DNA of 43,919 nucleotides. Origin: UBA6183 sp034676125. Lineage in GTDB: Bacteria; Bacteroidota; Bacteroidia; UKL13-3. Shown piece after piece: positions 1-7,566 of the stretch. How positions within the stretch are numbered: position 1 is the stretch's first letter; each line of letters begins with the position of its first letter. The position numbers were made by a program, and so were the translations under genes. The DNA lies in NCBI GenBank assembly GCA_034676125.1, contig JAUCCO010000011.1, forward strand, positions 1-43,919, read 5' to 3'. A model generated the notes under the pieces. That model searched no databases. It had not been told where the DNA came from and was given only the letters and a program-made list of their open reading frames with translations.

Positions 1-352
1 CTGACTGAGTAGCAGTACCAAAATTAAACAATAAAAATATTCCTGCAGGAACAAGTATACCGCCTAATGCACCAAACAATGGTAACGATGCATTTTTAAT
101 GTTTGAAAGTTCTCCGTGGTATATCTCTCTTTCTAACTCTAAACCAATTAGTAAAAAAAAGATAGTCATCAGTCCATCATTAATCCAATGAACAATGCTG
201 TGCTCGCCAACCTGATAATTCCAAAAGTTAATGTAATCTGTTTGCCAAACCGAGTTTGCAAATACAAGTGAAAGTATTGTTACAAAAACCAAAATTAGTC
301 CACCGGCTTTTTCACTTTCAAAAAAATCGTTAAAAAGTCTTGTTAGTTTCAT
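1..352 (-). CDS. nhaA: Na+/H+ antiporter NhaA, N-terminal part (gene cut by window edge)
   Basis: The first 117 residues of a minus-strand gene are present; the rest lies beyond position 1. NhaA exchanges internal Na+ for external protons across the inner membrane and serves in pH and salt homeostasis. The family's N-terminal signature is readable: a FFESEKAGGLIL start, the ANS motif at the end of helix 1, the block WINDGLMTIFFLLIGLE with its ERE continuation, then GELS and a GGILVPAG helix. The ATG at 350-352 fits the usual NhaA start. It lies 182 bases downstream of the K+ channel gene on the same strand, so the two could be co-transcribed as an ion-homeostasis pair, but the gap is wide and that is inference. 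Confidence 0.93.
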   Translation of the reverse strand, partial: MKLTRLFNDFFESEKAGGLILVFVTILSLVFANSVWQTDYINFWNYQVGEHSIVHWINDGLMTIFFLLIGLELEREIYHGELSNIKNASLPLFGALGGILVPAGIFLLFNFGTATQS

Positions 353-534
353 TCAGTATATCTCGATATATTTTTTAAAATTCATATATAATATGATGAA
401 AAATTACTTAAGCTAACCATTATTTCGAAATCCTAAAAAAGGAAAATCAGCAGGAGGTTGTTTGAGTTTCTTTTCAAAAAACTGATTCAACCCAATAATA
501 ACTTAGGCCAAAAGTAAACAAAACAATTGGCTCA

Positions 535-1335
535 TCAGGCTTTAATTTTATTGCCGCAGTTGTTACAATATTTAGCTTCAATAGAATTGATGTGGTCACA
601 ACTATTGCATCTACTTGTATTTGTGTATGATTGTTTATTAAATGCAGATACCATAATACCCGTTGGAACCGCAATAATGGCGTAACCTAATAACATAATA
701 AATGATGATACTACTTTGCCCAATATTGTTGCGGGCACTATATCTCCATATCCAACTGTGGTAATGGTTACTATGGCCCAATAAATACTTTGCGGAATAC
801 TTGTAAATCCTGTTTCTCCACCTTCAAGCACATACATTACCGTACCTAATATAATGGTTAGAAAAAACATGGCTAAAAGGAACAATGATATTTTGTAGTA
901 ACTAGCTTTAAGTGCATTTAAAATGATGCCTGCTTCTTTGTTAAATTTTGAAAGTCTAAGAATTCTAAATACCCTTAGCAGCCTAAATACTCTTATTACG
1001 AGCAGGTAATGGTAGCCCAAAAATAAAAAGCTTAAATAGGTAGGCAGTATTGAAACCAAATCGAGTAATCCCCAAAAGCTAAAAATATATTTATAGGGTT
1101 TAGGACTAATATAAATTCGTATTAAATACTCAATACTAAAAAGTATCGTGAAAATTATTTCGAGACTCCAGAAAAATTGTTGGTAGAATGTTCCAATTGT
1201 AGGCACACTCTCAATAATAACTGTAATTACACTTGCAGCAATTAAGTATAATAAAATTACATCAAACAGTTTTCCGGCCTTTGTATCATGTCCAAAAACT
1301 ATTGTAAATAGCTTTTGCTTCATATTATCTTTCAT
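535..1335 (-). CDS. Voltage-gated K+ channel (ion_trans family) with C-terminal zinc ribbon
   Basis: A 266-residue six-helix K+ channel. An Arg-rich S4 voltage sensor lies around residues 115-127 (RVFRLLRVFRILR), followed by an S5 helix, a pore helix and the K+ selectivity filter TVGYGD at 193-198, then S6 with IAVPTG. After S6 the chain ends in a short soluble tail with two CxxC pairs (Cys243/246 and Cys257/260), the pattern of a small zinc ribbon. Bacterial Kv-type channels commonly have about 250-300 residues; the zinc-ribbon tail is the less common part and might act in assembly or gating. ATG 1335 is used; an internal Met5 is also possible. Confidence 0.93.
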   Translation of the reverse strand: MKDNMKQKLFTIVFGHDTKAGKLFDVILLYLIAASVITVIIESVPTIGTFYQQFFWSLEIIFTILFSIEYLIRIYISPKPYKYIFSFWGLLDLVSILPTYLSFLFLGYHYLLVIRVFRLLRVFRILRLSKFNKEAGIILNALKASYYKISLFLLAMFFLTIILGTVMYVLEGGETGFTSIPQSIYWAIVTITTVGYGDIVPATILGKVVSSFIMLLGYAIIAVPTGIMVSAFNKQSYTNTSRCNSCDHINSIEAKYCNNCGNKIKA

Positions 1336-1436
1336 TTGTTTTTGATAAAATTAACAGAAAGCACTTAAATGCTTTTCTTTTAGCAATTATGAGTGGCTCA
1401 AATAAAATACTATCAAGCAAAACTAAGCTTTTTTTA

Positions 1437-2534
1437 TTAATCAGCTTTTGGATGATTTAATGTAAATTTTTGCTGTGCTACTTCTTTTCCGTTAATCACT
1501 ATTGCTAAAATATGTTCGCCTGGGTAATGTTTACGTGTGGTTAATTCAATAAATTTAAGACTGCGTTTTATGGTTAATTGTTGTTTAGGTTTTACTTGAT
1601 AAGTGCCAATCTGAAATATTTTTGGTGAAGTTTTTCCATTCGATTTCATGTAATAAATATTGTACTCCATCCTAAGTTGATGCGCGGTATTTTCATCTAA
1701 ATAAACGGTAGTTTCAAAGTTTAATGATTCACCAATTTTTAGGTTCAATTTATCTAGTTTTAAATCTAACACATCTGTTTTTAACTGATGGTTTAAGCCA
1801 AATAATTGCAAGGCATGTATATTACCTTTTTTTAACAAACCCCTGCTTGCATGTTTAATAATCCAATCGGTATTTTTATGTTTGCCTTTCCATGTTTTAA
1901 TTATTTGCAATAATATTTCTGGGTTGTCTTTTGATATATCATTTAAACAATTTGCTACACTTTTTCGCACGTATTCACTTTCGTCTGCTTTTAATAATTC
2001 AAGTATTTGCAAAATAGGAGTGGGGTCTTTTTTAAATTGAGTGAGTGCCATTCCCCATGGTAATCGTGGCCTAATTCCTTCACTGGCCAATCTTCTAACG
2101 TGATGGTTTTTATCTTCAGCCCAAAGCAAATGTTGCTTTATCATTTTATCAGGATACAAAACAATAAAATCTCTTACGGCAAATTCGCTACTGCTGTACT
2201 TTGTAAAATGTGCTAATGCTTTAATAGAAACATTATACTCTTCTAAACCAAATGTAGAAACAAACTCAGGGAAAATTAAGGCAGTATAACCTGTAAAATT
2301 AGGAGCTACATTTGTAAGGATTTTTATTTGTGCGGCATAAGTAATCGGTAGGTTTTTATGTAAACAAACGGTAACATGTTTTAGTCTTTGCTTCAGTTCT
2401 TTGGTTTCCCAATCTTGGTTAAACACATCAATAATAAAAGCATCGTTGTTAAAATTGCTATATTCTTTTTTAACAGATTTTCCAATTGAGCTAATCAAAT
2501 TGTCATCAAATAAATTCTTTAAAGGTTCGGCCAT
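1437..2534 (-). CDS. DNA alkylation repair protein (AlkD-like HEAT-repeat family)
   Basis: About 365 residues resembling the DNA alkylation repair (AlkC/AlkD-type) glycosylases, which remove N3/N7-alkylated purines using a solenoid of HEAT-like helices. Visible features are the block HHVRRLASEGIRPRLPWG near the middle, which is characteristic of these proteins, repeated helical pairs such as YVRKSVANCLNDISKD, and WIIKHASRGLLKKG. The last 100 or so residues look beta-rich and may be an added domain. A longer reading would begin at a TTG at 2543; ATG 2534 (MAEPLKNLF) is preferred. A perfect 12-bp hairpin lies 11 bases upstream of this ATG. The gene is divergent from the BFN gene. Confidence 0.85.
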   Translation of the reverse strand: MAEPLKNLFDDNLISSIGKSVKKEYSNFNNDAFIIDVFNQDWETKELKQRLKHVTVCLHKNLPITYAAQIKILTNVAPNFTGYTALIFPEFVSTFGLEEYNVSIKALAHFTKYSSSEFAVRDFIVLYPDKMIKQHLLWAEDKNHHVRRLASEGIRPRLPWGMALTQFKKDPTPILQILELLKADESEYVRKSVANCLNDISKDNPEILLQIIKTWKGKHKNTDWIIKHASRGLLKKGNIHALQLFGLNHQLKTDVLDLKLDKLNLKIGESLNFETTVYLDENTAHQLRMEYNIYYMKSNGKTSPKIFQIGTYQVKPKQQLTIKRSLKFIELTTRKHYPGEHILAIVINGKEVAQQKFTLNHPKAD

Positions 2535-2544
2535 AAAATGCAAT

Positions 2545-2578
2545 AAAAAAGGAGAAACAAATATGCTTCTCCTTTTTT
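2545..2578 (-). terminator. Perfect 12-bp hairpin with T-run just upstream of the alkD-like start
   Basis: AAAAAAGGAGAA at 2545-2556 pairs exactly with TTCTCCTTTTTT at 2567-2578 around a 10-base loop. On the minus strand the stem is followed by a T-rich run and then the ATG at 2534, so it looks like an intrinsic terminator placed in the 5' leader. Because the flanking genes diverge, no gene obviously needs a terminator here. It may act as an attenuator or a translation-blocking hairpin. The structure is seen in the sequence; the function is inferred. Confidence 0.6.
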
Positions 2579-2758
2579 AAATATTATGCAACTTTTTTGT
2601 AAATAGTTAAATTGTTATGATTATCTAACAAATAATATTGTTTAAAAATTATCTATTATAGTTATTTATTTAGTTGTCAGGTTATTGATTCTGTTCCTAT
2701 GTTTTTTGTGATAATTTTATTTGATTGTAAAATCTTGTTTTAATCATACACTAAAATG

Positions 2759-2789
2759 TTTGAAAAATTGGGATTTTACATTAGGTTTG
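2759..2789 (+). promoter_or_regulatory. Bacteroidota-type promoter of the BFN/UVR gene
   Basis: TTTG (2759-2762), a 19-base spacer and TAGGTTTG (2782-2789) match the Bacteroidota sigma-ABfr consensus TTTG-N19-TAnnTTTG in every fixed position. Transcription would begin near 2796, giving a leader of about 30 bases before ATG 2827. The rest of the 2579-2826 intergenic stretch is AT-rich with nothing else recognised. Confidence 0.7.
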
Positions 2790-2826
2790 AAATCTTAGTT
2801 GAGTAATTAACTCATATCAATCATCA

Positions 2827-3411
2827 ATGAGTAAAGTAAGGTTAAATATTGTAGGTTTAAGTTCGGGCCAAAGCAATGGTTCATATACATTAATATTGGG
2901 CGAAGAGTCGGGTAGACGTAAGCTGCCTATTATTATTGGAAGCTTCGAAGCGCAAGCAATTGCGATAGAAATTGAAAAAATTGTTCCGTTTAGGCCAATG
3001 ACCCATGATTTGTTTGTGAATTTTGCTCGAACATTTGGTGTGCAAATTTTAGAAGTTGAAATATATAATTTGGTTGATGGTGTTTTTCATGCCAAATTAA
3101 TTTGTGATGTAGGAGGAGATATTAGAGAAATTGATGCGCGGACAAGTGATTCAATTGCATTAGCTGTAAGGTTTAAATGCCCAATTTACACCCACGAACG
3201 TATAATGGCAGAAGCGGCTATGATTTTTACCGAGGACATGACCGAGGATGATATGATGGAAAGTGAATCGCCAATTGCACAAACTGCTGGTGGCTCAGAA
3301 ATTACTAAAATGAGCAATGAAGAACTTTCTATTAAACTTGAAGAAGCTTTGCTGGTTGAAGATTATCAACGTGCGGCAATCTTGCGAGACGAATTAAATA
3401 AACGCAAATAA
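2827..3411 (+). CDS. Bifunctional nuclease family protein (DUF151/BFN) with C-terminal UVR motif
   Basis: A 194-residue protein. Residues 1 to about 140 form a DUF151/BFN domain, recognisable by the start VRLNIVGLSSGQSNGSYTLI, the block LPIIIGSFEAQAIAIEIE and the segment DARTSDSIALAVRFKCPI. Plant and bacterial members have been reported to have nuclease activity. Residues about 160-194 (NEELSIKLEEALLVEDYQRA and following) form a UvrB/UvrC (UVR) helical hairpin, an interaction module. This BFN-UVR fusion is the standard architecture in Bacteroidota. It has a good promoter and is followed after 16 bases by the nucleoside transporter, so the two probably form one transcript. Confidence 0.9.
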   Translation: MSKVRLNIVGLSSGQSNGSYTLILGEESGRRKLPIIIGSFEAQAIAIEIEKIVPFRPMTHDLFVNFARTFGVQILEVEIYNLVDGVFHAKLICDVGGDIREIDARTSDSIALAVRFKCPIYTHERIMAEAAMIFTEDMTEDDMMESESPIAQTAGGSEITKMSNEELSIKLEEALLVEDYQRAAILRDELNKRK

Positions 3412-3427
3412 CCTTAGCCAAATATAC

Positions 3428-4708
3428 ATGGAAAGATTTACTGGATTAATTGGTATAGTTGTAATTTTAGGACTAGCCTTTTTAGCATCTAATAACCGTA
3501 AAGCTATTAATTACCGTTTGGTTTTTAGCGGACTTGGTATTCAACTTGCCTTGGCTTTGTTTATTTTAAAAACAAGTTTTGGCCAAACCTTATTTGCTAA
3601 CCTGGGTAATTACATTAAAAAATTACTCGAAATTGCTGATCAAGGAGGTGAATTTGTTTTTGGTGGTTTGGTAAAACCCGAATTGTTAAAACCATTGTTG
3701 GGTGATGCATATAGCTACATCTTTATTTTAAAAATTTTACCTGCAATTATATTTGTAGCGGTGTTGGTAAACATTGCCTACCACATTGGTTTAATGCAAA
3801 TAATAGTTTCGTTTTTTGCCCGCATTATGCACTCGCTTATGCGTGTAAGTGGTAGCGAAGCATTAAGTAATATTTCAAGTGCATTTGTAGGCCAAGTAGA
3901 AGCCCAAATAATGATTAAACCATACCTTTCTACCATGACCATGAGCGAGCTTTTGGCCAGCATGAGTGGTAGTATGGCTTGTATTGCAGGTGGTGTAATG
4001 GCGGTTTATATTTCGATGGGCGTACCTGCATCATATTTGTTAGCAGCTAGTATTATGGCGGCTCCTGCGGCATTGGTTATATCTAAAATTGTTTGGCCCG
4101 AAACGGAAGAATCTCCAACAAAAGGTTCGGTAAAACTAGAGGTTAAAAAAGCACATGCTAATTTATTAGATGCCATTTCTCATGGAGCCAGCGATGGTTT
4201 AAAAGTATCGTTAAATGTAATGGCAATGCTTATTGGTTTTATTGCTTTAATAGCTTTGGGTGATGTAGTTTTGGCTAAAGTTGCTGAAATACCAAACTGG
4301 TTTAAAAGCCCAGGTGAAGCAATGATTGTAGGTAGCGAAGTGCTAAGTTTAAATAAAATTTTTGGAATGGTATTTTCTGTATTTGCTTGGGTAATGGGTG
4401 TGCCATCGCAAGATACACAAGTAGTAGGTTCGCTTATGGGTACCAAAATGGTTATTAATGAATTTGTAGCTTATTCAAAACTTACCCCAATGATTGGTAA
4501 TGGAGCGCTTAATCCAAAATCGGTAGTAATTGCAAGTTTTGCATTATGTGGTTTTGCCAATTTTAGTTCTATTGCCATACAAGTTGGCGGTATAGGCGAG
4601 TTAGCTCCATCACGCAGAAGCGATTTAGCAAAGCTTGGTTTTAGGGCTTTAATGTGTGGTACACTTGCATCATACTTATCAGCCACAATTGCTGGTATGA
4701 TGTTTTAA
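3428..4708 (+). CDS. Concentrative nucleoside transporter (CNT/NupC family)
   Basis: A 426-residue inner-membrane protein with about ten hydrophobic segments. CNT proteins import nucleosides with H+ or Na+. The family core is present: SGSEALSNISSAFVGQVEAQ near residues 140-160, followed by MTMSELLASMSGSMACIAGG, and later GALNPKSVVIASFALCGFAN and SSIAIQVGGIGELAPSRR. These correspond to the Nucleos_tra2_N, gate and Nucleos_tra2_C regions. It follows the BFN gene by 16 bases on the same strand. Nucleoside preference cannot be read from the sequence. Confidence 0.93.
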   Translation: MERFTGLIGIVVILGLAFLASNNRKAINYRLVFSGLGIQLALALFILKTSFGQTLFANLGNYIKKLLEIADQGGEFVFGGLVKPELLKPLLGDAYSYIFILKILPAIIFVAVLVNIAYHIGLMQIIVSFFARIMHSLMRVSGSEALSNISSAFVGQVEAQIMIKPYLSTMTMSELLASMSGSMACIAGGVMAVYISMGVPASYLLAASIMAAPAALVISKIVWPETEESPTKGSVKLEVKKAHANLLDAISHGASDGLKVSLNVMAMLIGFIALIALGDVVLAKVAEIPNWFKSPGEAMIVGSEVLSLNKIFGMVFSVFAWVMGVPSQDTQVVGSLMGTKMVINEFVAYSKLTPMIGNGALNPKSVVIASFALCGFANFSSIAIQVGGIGELAPSRRSDLAKLGFRALMCGTLASYLSATIAGMMF

Positions 4709-4720
4709 TTAAAAATAACC

Positions 4721-4924
4721 CTATTTTTTTAATTGTAAACTATCTCTTTTTTGTTGCTGAATTCGTTTTAACGAATCAATGTTATCAACCGTAATTGGTG
4801 CAGGCATTTCTATTACATTTTCTAAAGGTTGATTTTTTTTAGTACTTGATTTACATGCAAAATTTCCCATCAACCCCAAACTAATGGGCAACCACAATGC
4901 GCTTACTAATAATATTTTTTTCAT
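4721..4924 (-). CDS. Small lipoprotein of unknown function, overlapping the upstream T9SS gene
   Basis: A 67-residue protein with a lipoprotein signal peptide: Lys2-Lys3, a hydrophobic stretch and Cys24 in the context NFACKSS. The mature part is only about 44 residues, hydrophilic, ending in a Gln/Lys-rich helix-like tail. No domain is recognised. Its ATG at 4924 lies inside the 3' end of the T9SS gene (44-base overlap, different frame), so its translation may be coupled to that gene. The clear signal peptide supports it as real, but its small size keeps confidence moderate. Confidence 0.6.
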   Translation of the reverse strand: MKKILLVSALWLPISLGLMGNFACKSSTKKNQPLENVIEMPAPITVDNIDSLKRIQQQKRDSLQLKK

Positions 4925-6728
4925 GGTTGTTGATGTTTAAAATATAAATGCCATTAGGTAAATCAATGGTGTTAAAGGTAAATTTATTGGTTCCTGATTT
5001 GCCTTTATCTCTAAGTAAATTAATGGTTTTTCCTTGCACATCAACCAAACTAAAAGTTAGTATCATAGTGGTAGTTAAATCAAACTCCACCTGTGTGTAA
5101 TCGCTTGCAGGAACTGGATAAACAGATACCGCAGTAGCTTCGGTTACTTTATTTGCAATGCCCAATTTTAGGTCGGCACTTTTTACCCTACTAATCCAAG
5201 TATTATGCCTGCCATTTTGCACACCATACGAGTTAGCTATAATACACTCACCAATTTTATTGTACACAGGTTGAATGCCAGTGTAATCTCCCCAACGTTC
5301 AATGGTATCTTGCAAAACATTTATGCTGCCATCACCTTTGCGTAACTCAACAGGCGCTGATAATTCTCCATTCCAATCTGCATATACCACACTATGGCCC
5401 GGAAATTTAGTTTTAGAAACATGCGAAAAAGTAATCATCATACTTTGGTCGGCACCAAATCCACCACCAGCATAAGCAATGCTTGGGTAGCCAATATCCA
5501 TGCTATCATAACTAATTATTTTACCCGTTATGGTTGGGTTATTTTTATCTGTTACATTTATTTTTCCGTAATAAACAGATGGTGCAAATAGTGTAGGGTC
5601 TATTGTATTGCCAACATAATGTATAACGCCACCATGATGTGTTGCGCCTAAAATTCGTGCATCATTTGTTTGTAAATATTCGCCACTTGGTTGTGGTGCA
5701 TTGGGTTGAAGTCCGTATGCAACATTTGTTTTTAAAACCTTTAAAGTTAAAGTTGGGTTGGCATCTAAAGTATTTGTTATTTCGTGCAAAAATACGGTGT
5801 CGTTTTGTAAATCACCTGGCCTTACAGAAACAAAATAATGTCCAGGTCCATAAAACTCATTACTACCTTTAACTGGGCAAATACTCCAAATAGATTTGTT
5901 GTTATGTTTTATATCGTAATAAACTTTTTTATGTAACGTATCTCCTGCATATCCATCTGCTTTATTTATTTGCCAAATTAGCGATTCAATAAATCCTTCT
6001 TGCCAAGATGAGTTATCGCGCAAACGATTTACGGTTATAAATAATTCGTTGTTTGATAACGAAATAATTGGGTAATCGCTCCAAGATGTATCACCAAAAA
6101 CATTACCCGGAATAGCATAAAAATTCCATTCTTTAGTTGGGTCGTTTGGTTTGGTAAATCCTGTAATAATGCGTGTATCTGCAGAGCTGCTCCCTTGTAA
6201 AAATACAGCTATAAATCGATCTGCTACTGGGTCGTAAATTACCCTTGGGTCGTAGGTGCGGTCTAATGCTCCTAATGCTTTTCCAAAGTTAGTTAGTGAT
6301 TTACTTAGTAAAAATTTTCCAGTATCATTATAAATAATAAAATTACTATTTACCACACTCATAATATAGCCGTTGTTTCCAATTGCTACATCATTATCGT
6401 TTGGTGTGCCTTGTGTTCCATTTGCTTGAAAACCTTTTAAAATTGCGGGACTTGCAGCTTGTGTTTTTTGATATGTTTTTTGTGTTTTTGCAACAAAACT
6501 TTTCCGCTGTTGATCTAATATTATTTTTTGTGATTTAGTTGTACTTAATGGGGCTGGAGCAGCACTTTTTATTAATACCAATTTGGGGTCGTAATCTGCA
6601 TCATGGTTACTCGCATTTACCACACCCGATAGGGGAGTATTGTGTAGTTTTGATTTGTAAGTGAGGTTTTGTGCGTTGGTATTTATTGCGCCAAAAAGTA
6701 TACTGGTAATAATTAATAAGTTTTTCAT
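4881..6728 (-). CDS. Secreted protein with T9SS type A sorting domain
   Basis: A 615-residue protein with a Sec signal peptide ending in NTNAQ and a C-terminal type A T9SS sorting domain from about residue 535: VYPVPASDYTQVEFDL, a DVQGKTI strand, then LPNGIYILNI and the terminal KRIVVAH. The domain directs export through the type IX system and usually anchoring to the cell surface. The middle has repeated beta-strand blocks such as DNDVAIGNNGYIMSVVNSNF and DPRVIYDPVADRFIAVF, consistent with a beta-propeller-like fold, but no catalytic motif is recognised. It heads a possible two-gene unit with the overlapping small lipoprotein. Confidence 0.85.
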   Translation of the reverse strand: MKNLLIITSILFGAINTNAQNLTYKSKLHNTPLSGVVNASNHDADYDPKLVLIKSAAPAPLSTTKSQKIILDQQRKSFVAKTQKTYQKTQAASPAILKGFQANGTQGTPNDNDVAIGNNGYIMSVVNSNFIIYNDTGKFLLSKSLTNFGKALGALDRTYDPRVIYDPVADRFIAVFLQGSSSADTRIITGFTKPNDPTKEWNFYAIPGNVFGDTSWSDYPIISLSNNELFITVNRLRDNSSWQEGFIESLIWQINKADGYAGDTLHKKVYYDIKHNNKSIWSICPVKGSNEFYGPGHYFVSVRPGDLQNDTVFLHEITNTLDANPTLTLKVLKTNVAYGLQPNAPQPSGEYLQTNDARILGATHHGGVIHYVGNTIDPTLFAPSVYYGKINVTDKNNPTITGKIISYDSMDIGYPSIAYAGGGFGADQSMMITFSHVSKTKFPGHSVVYADWNGELSAPVELRKGDGSINVLQDTIERWGDYTGIQPVYNKIGECIIANSYGVQNGRHNTWISRVKSADLKLGIANKVTEATAVSVYPVPASDYTQVEFDLTTTMILTFSLVDVQGKTINLLRDKGKSGTNKFTFNTIDLPNGIYILNINNHEKNIISKRIVVAH

Positions 6729-6768
6729 GCAGGTATATTAATACTGCAATATACAAAACCAAAAGTTA

Positions 6769-7566
6769 TTACATAATTCTAAGCTTAAAATGCTCTTCTA
6801 CTTGTTGGGTTCTAAAATATACTAGGCCTATAAAAAACAAATCAACAGTAACTGTAACTCTAGGATGTTTTTTAATTTCTTCCCATGCTTTTGTCATGCC
6901 TTTGCTCCAATAAATATCATCAAAAACCAGCACACTTTCGTTGTTTACTTTAGTAATAAACTGGTTAAAATAATCTATAGTGGCTTGATAAGTATGGTTG
7001 CCATCAATAAATGCAAAATCAACATTAGGCATTGTATTAATTAACTGGGGCAACAAGGTGTCAAAATTACCTATGTGCAAATCAATTAAATCGAGGGTGT
7101 TTGATGCTTTAAAATGTTGTTGTGCAACTGCTGCAATTTGTGGCGCACCCTCAATGGTAATTAACTTGGTTTGGTTTGATAATCCTTTGGCTATGCACAT
7201 GCTTGTAAAGCCTAATGAAGTGCCTAACTCCATACAATTTTGGTATTGGTATTTACTTACAATGCGATAAATTACATGCGCTAATCTTTTAGGTTTTGCA
7301 TGTGTTTTTGCAAAAAATGAGATGGTTTTTTCTCGCTGTTTTTGTAGGTGACCTAAAGCCCCAAAATCTTGTTGGGTAATGATGGTGTTATTTCGACTTG
7401 CTGCAGCACGTAATAACTCTATTGGAGTTAATGCTAGTGGTTCTTTTTTTCTGGCAATGCAGCTGTTGTATAGCTCAAATACAAAAGGAGAGTGCAACAC
7501 ATCTATACGTGTTGCACTCCAATAATGTTTAATAAAATTTGCAATAAAATGCCAATTCACCTTCAA
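6769..7566 (-). CDS. Class I SAM-dependent methyltransferase (O-methyltransferase-like)
   Basis: About 265 residues. The Rossmann motif I is visible as MELGTSLGFTSMCIA, followed by an acidic strand end (KLITIEGAP), a motif IV-like VDFAFIDGNHTY and VLVFDDIYWSKG, matching the O-methyltransferase type of SAM-binding fold. The N-terminal block with HSPFVFELYN is typical of a Bacteroidota subfamily of unknown substrate. The reading frame opens immediately after the stop of the DUF349 gene with only TTG (7566) or GTG (7560) as start candidates, so translation is probably coupled to that gene and uses a non-ATG start. The substrate is unknown. Confidence 0.8.
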   Translation of the reverse strand: MKVNWHFIANFIKHYWSATRIDVLHSPFVFELYNSCIARKKEPLALTPIELLRAAASRNNTIITQQDFGALGHLQKQREKTISFFAKTHAKPKRLAHVIYRIVSKYQYQNCMELGTSLGFTSMCIAKGLSNQTKLITIEGAPQIAAVAQQHFKASNTLDLIDLHIGNFDTLLPQLINTMPNVDFAFIDGNHTYQATIDYFNQFITKVNNESVLVFDDIYWSKGMTKAWEEIKKHPRVTVTVDLFFIGLVYFRTQQVEEHFKLRIM

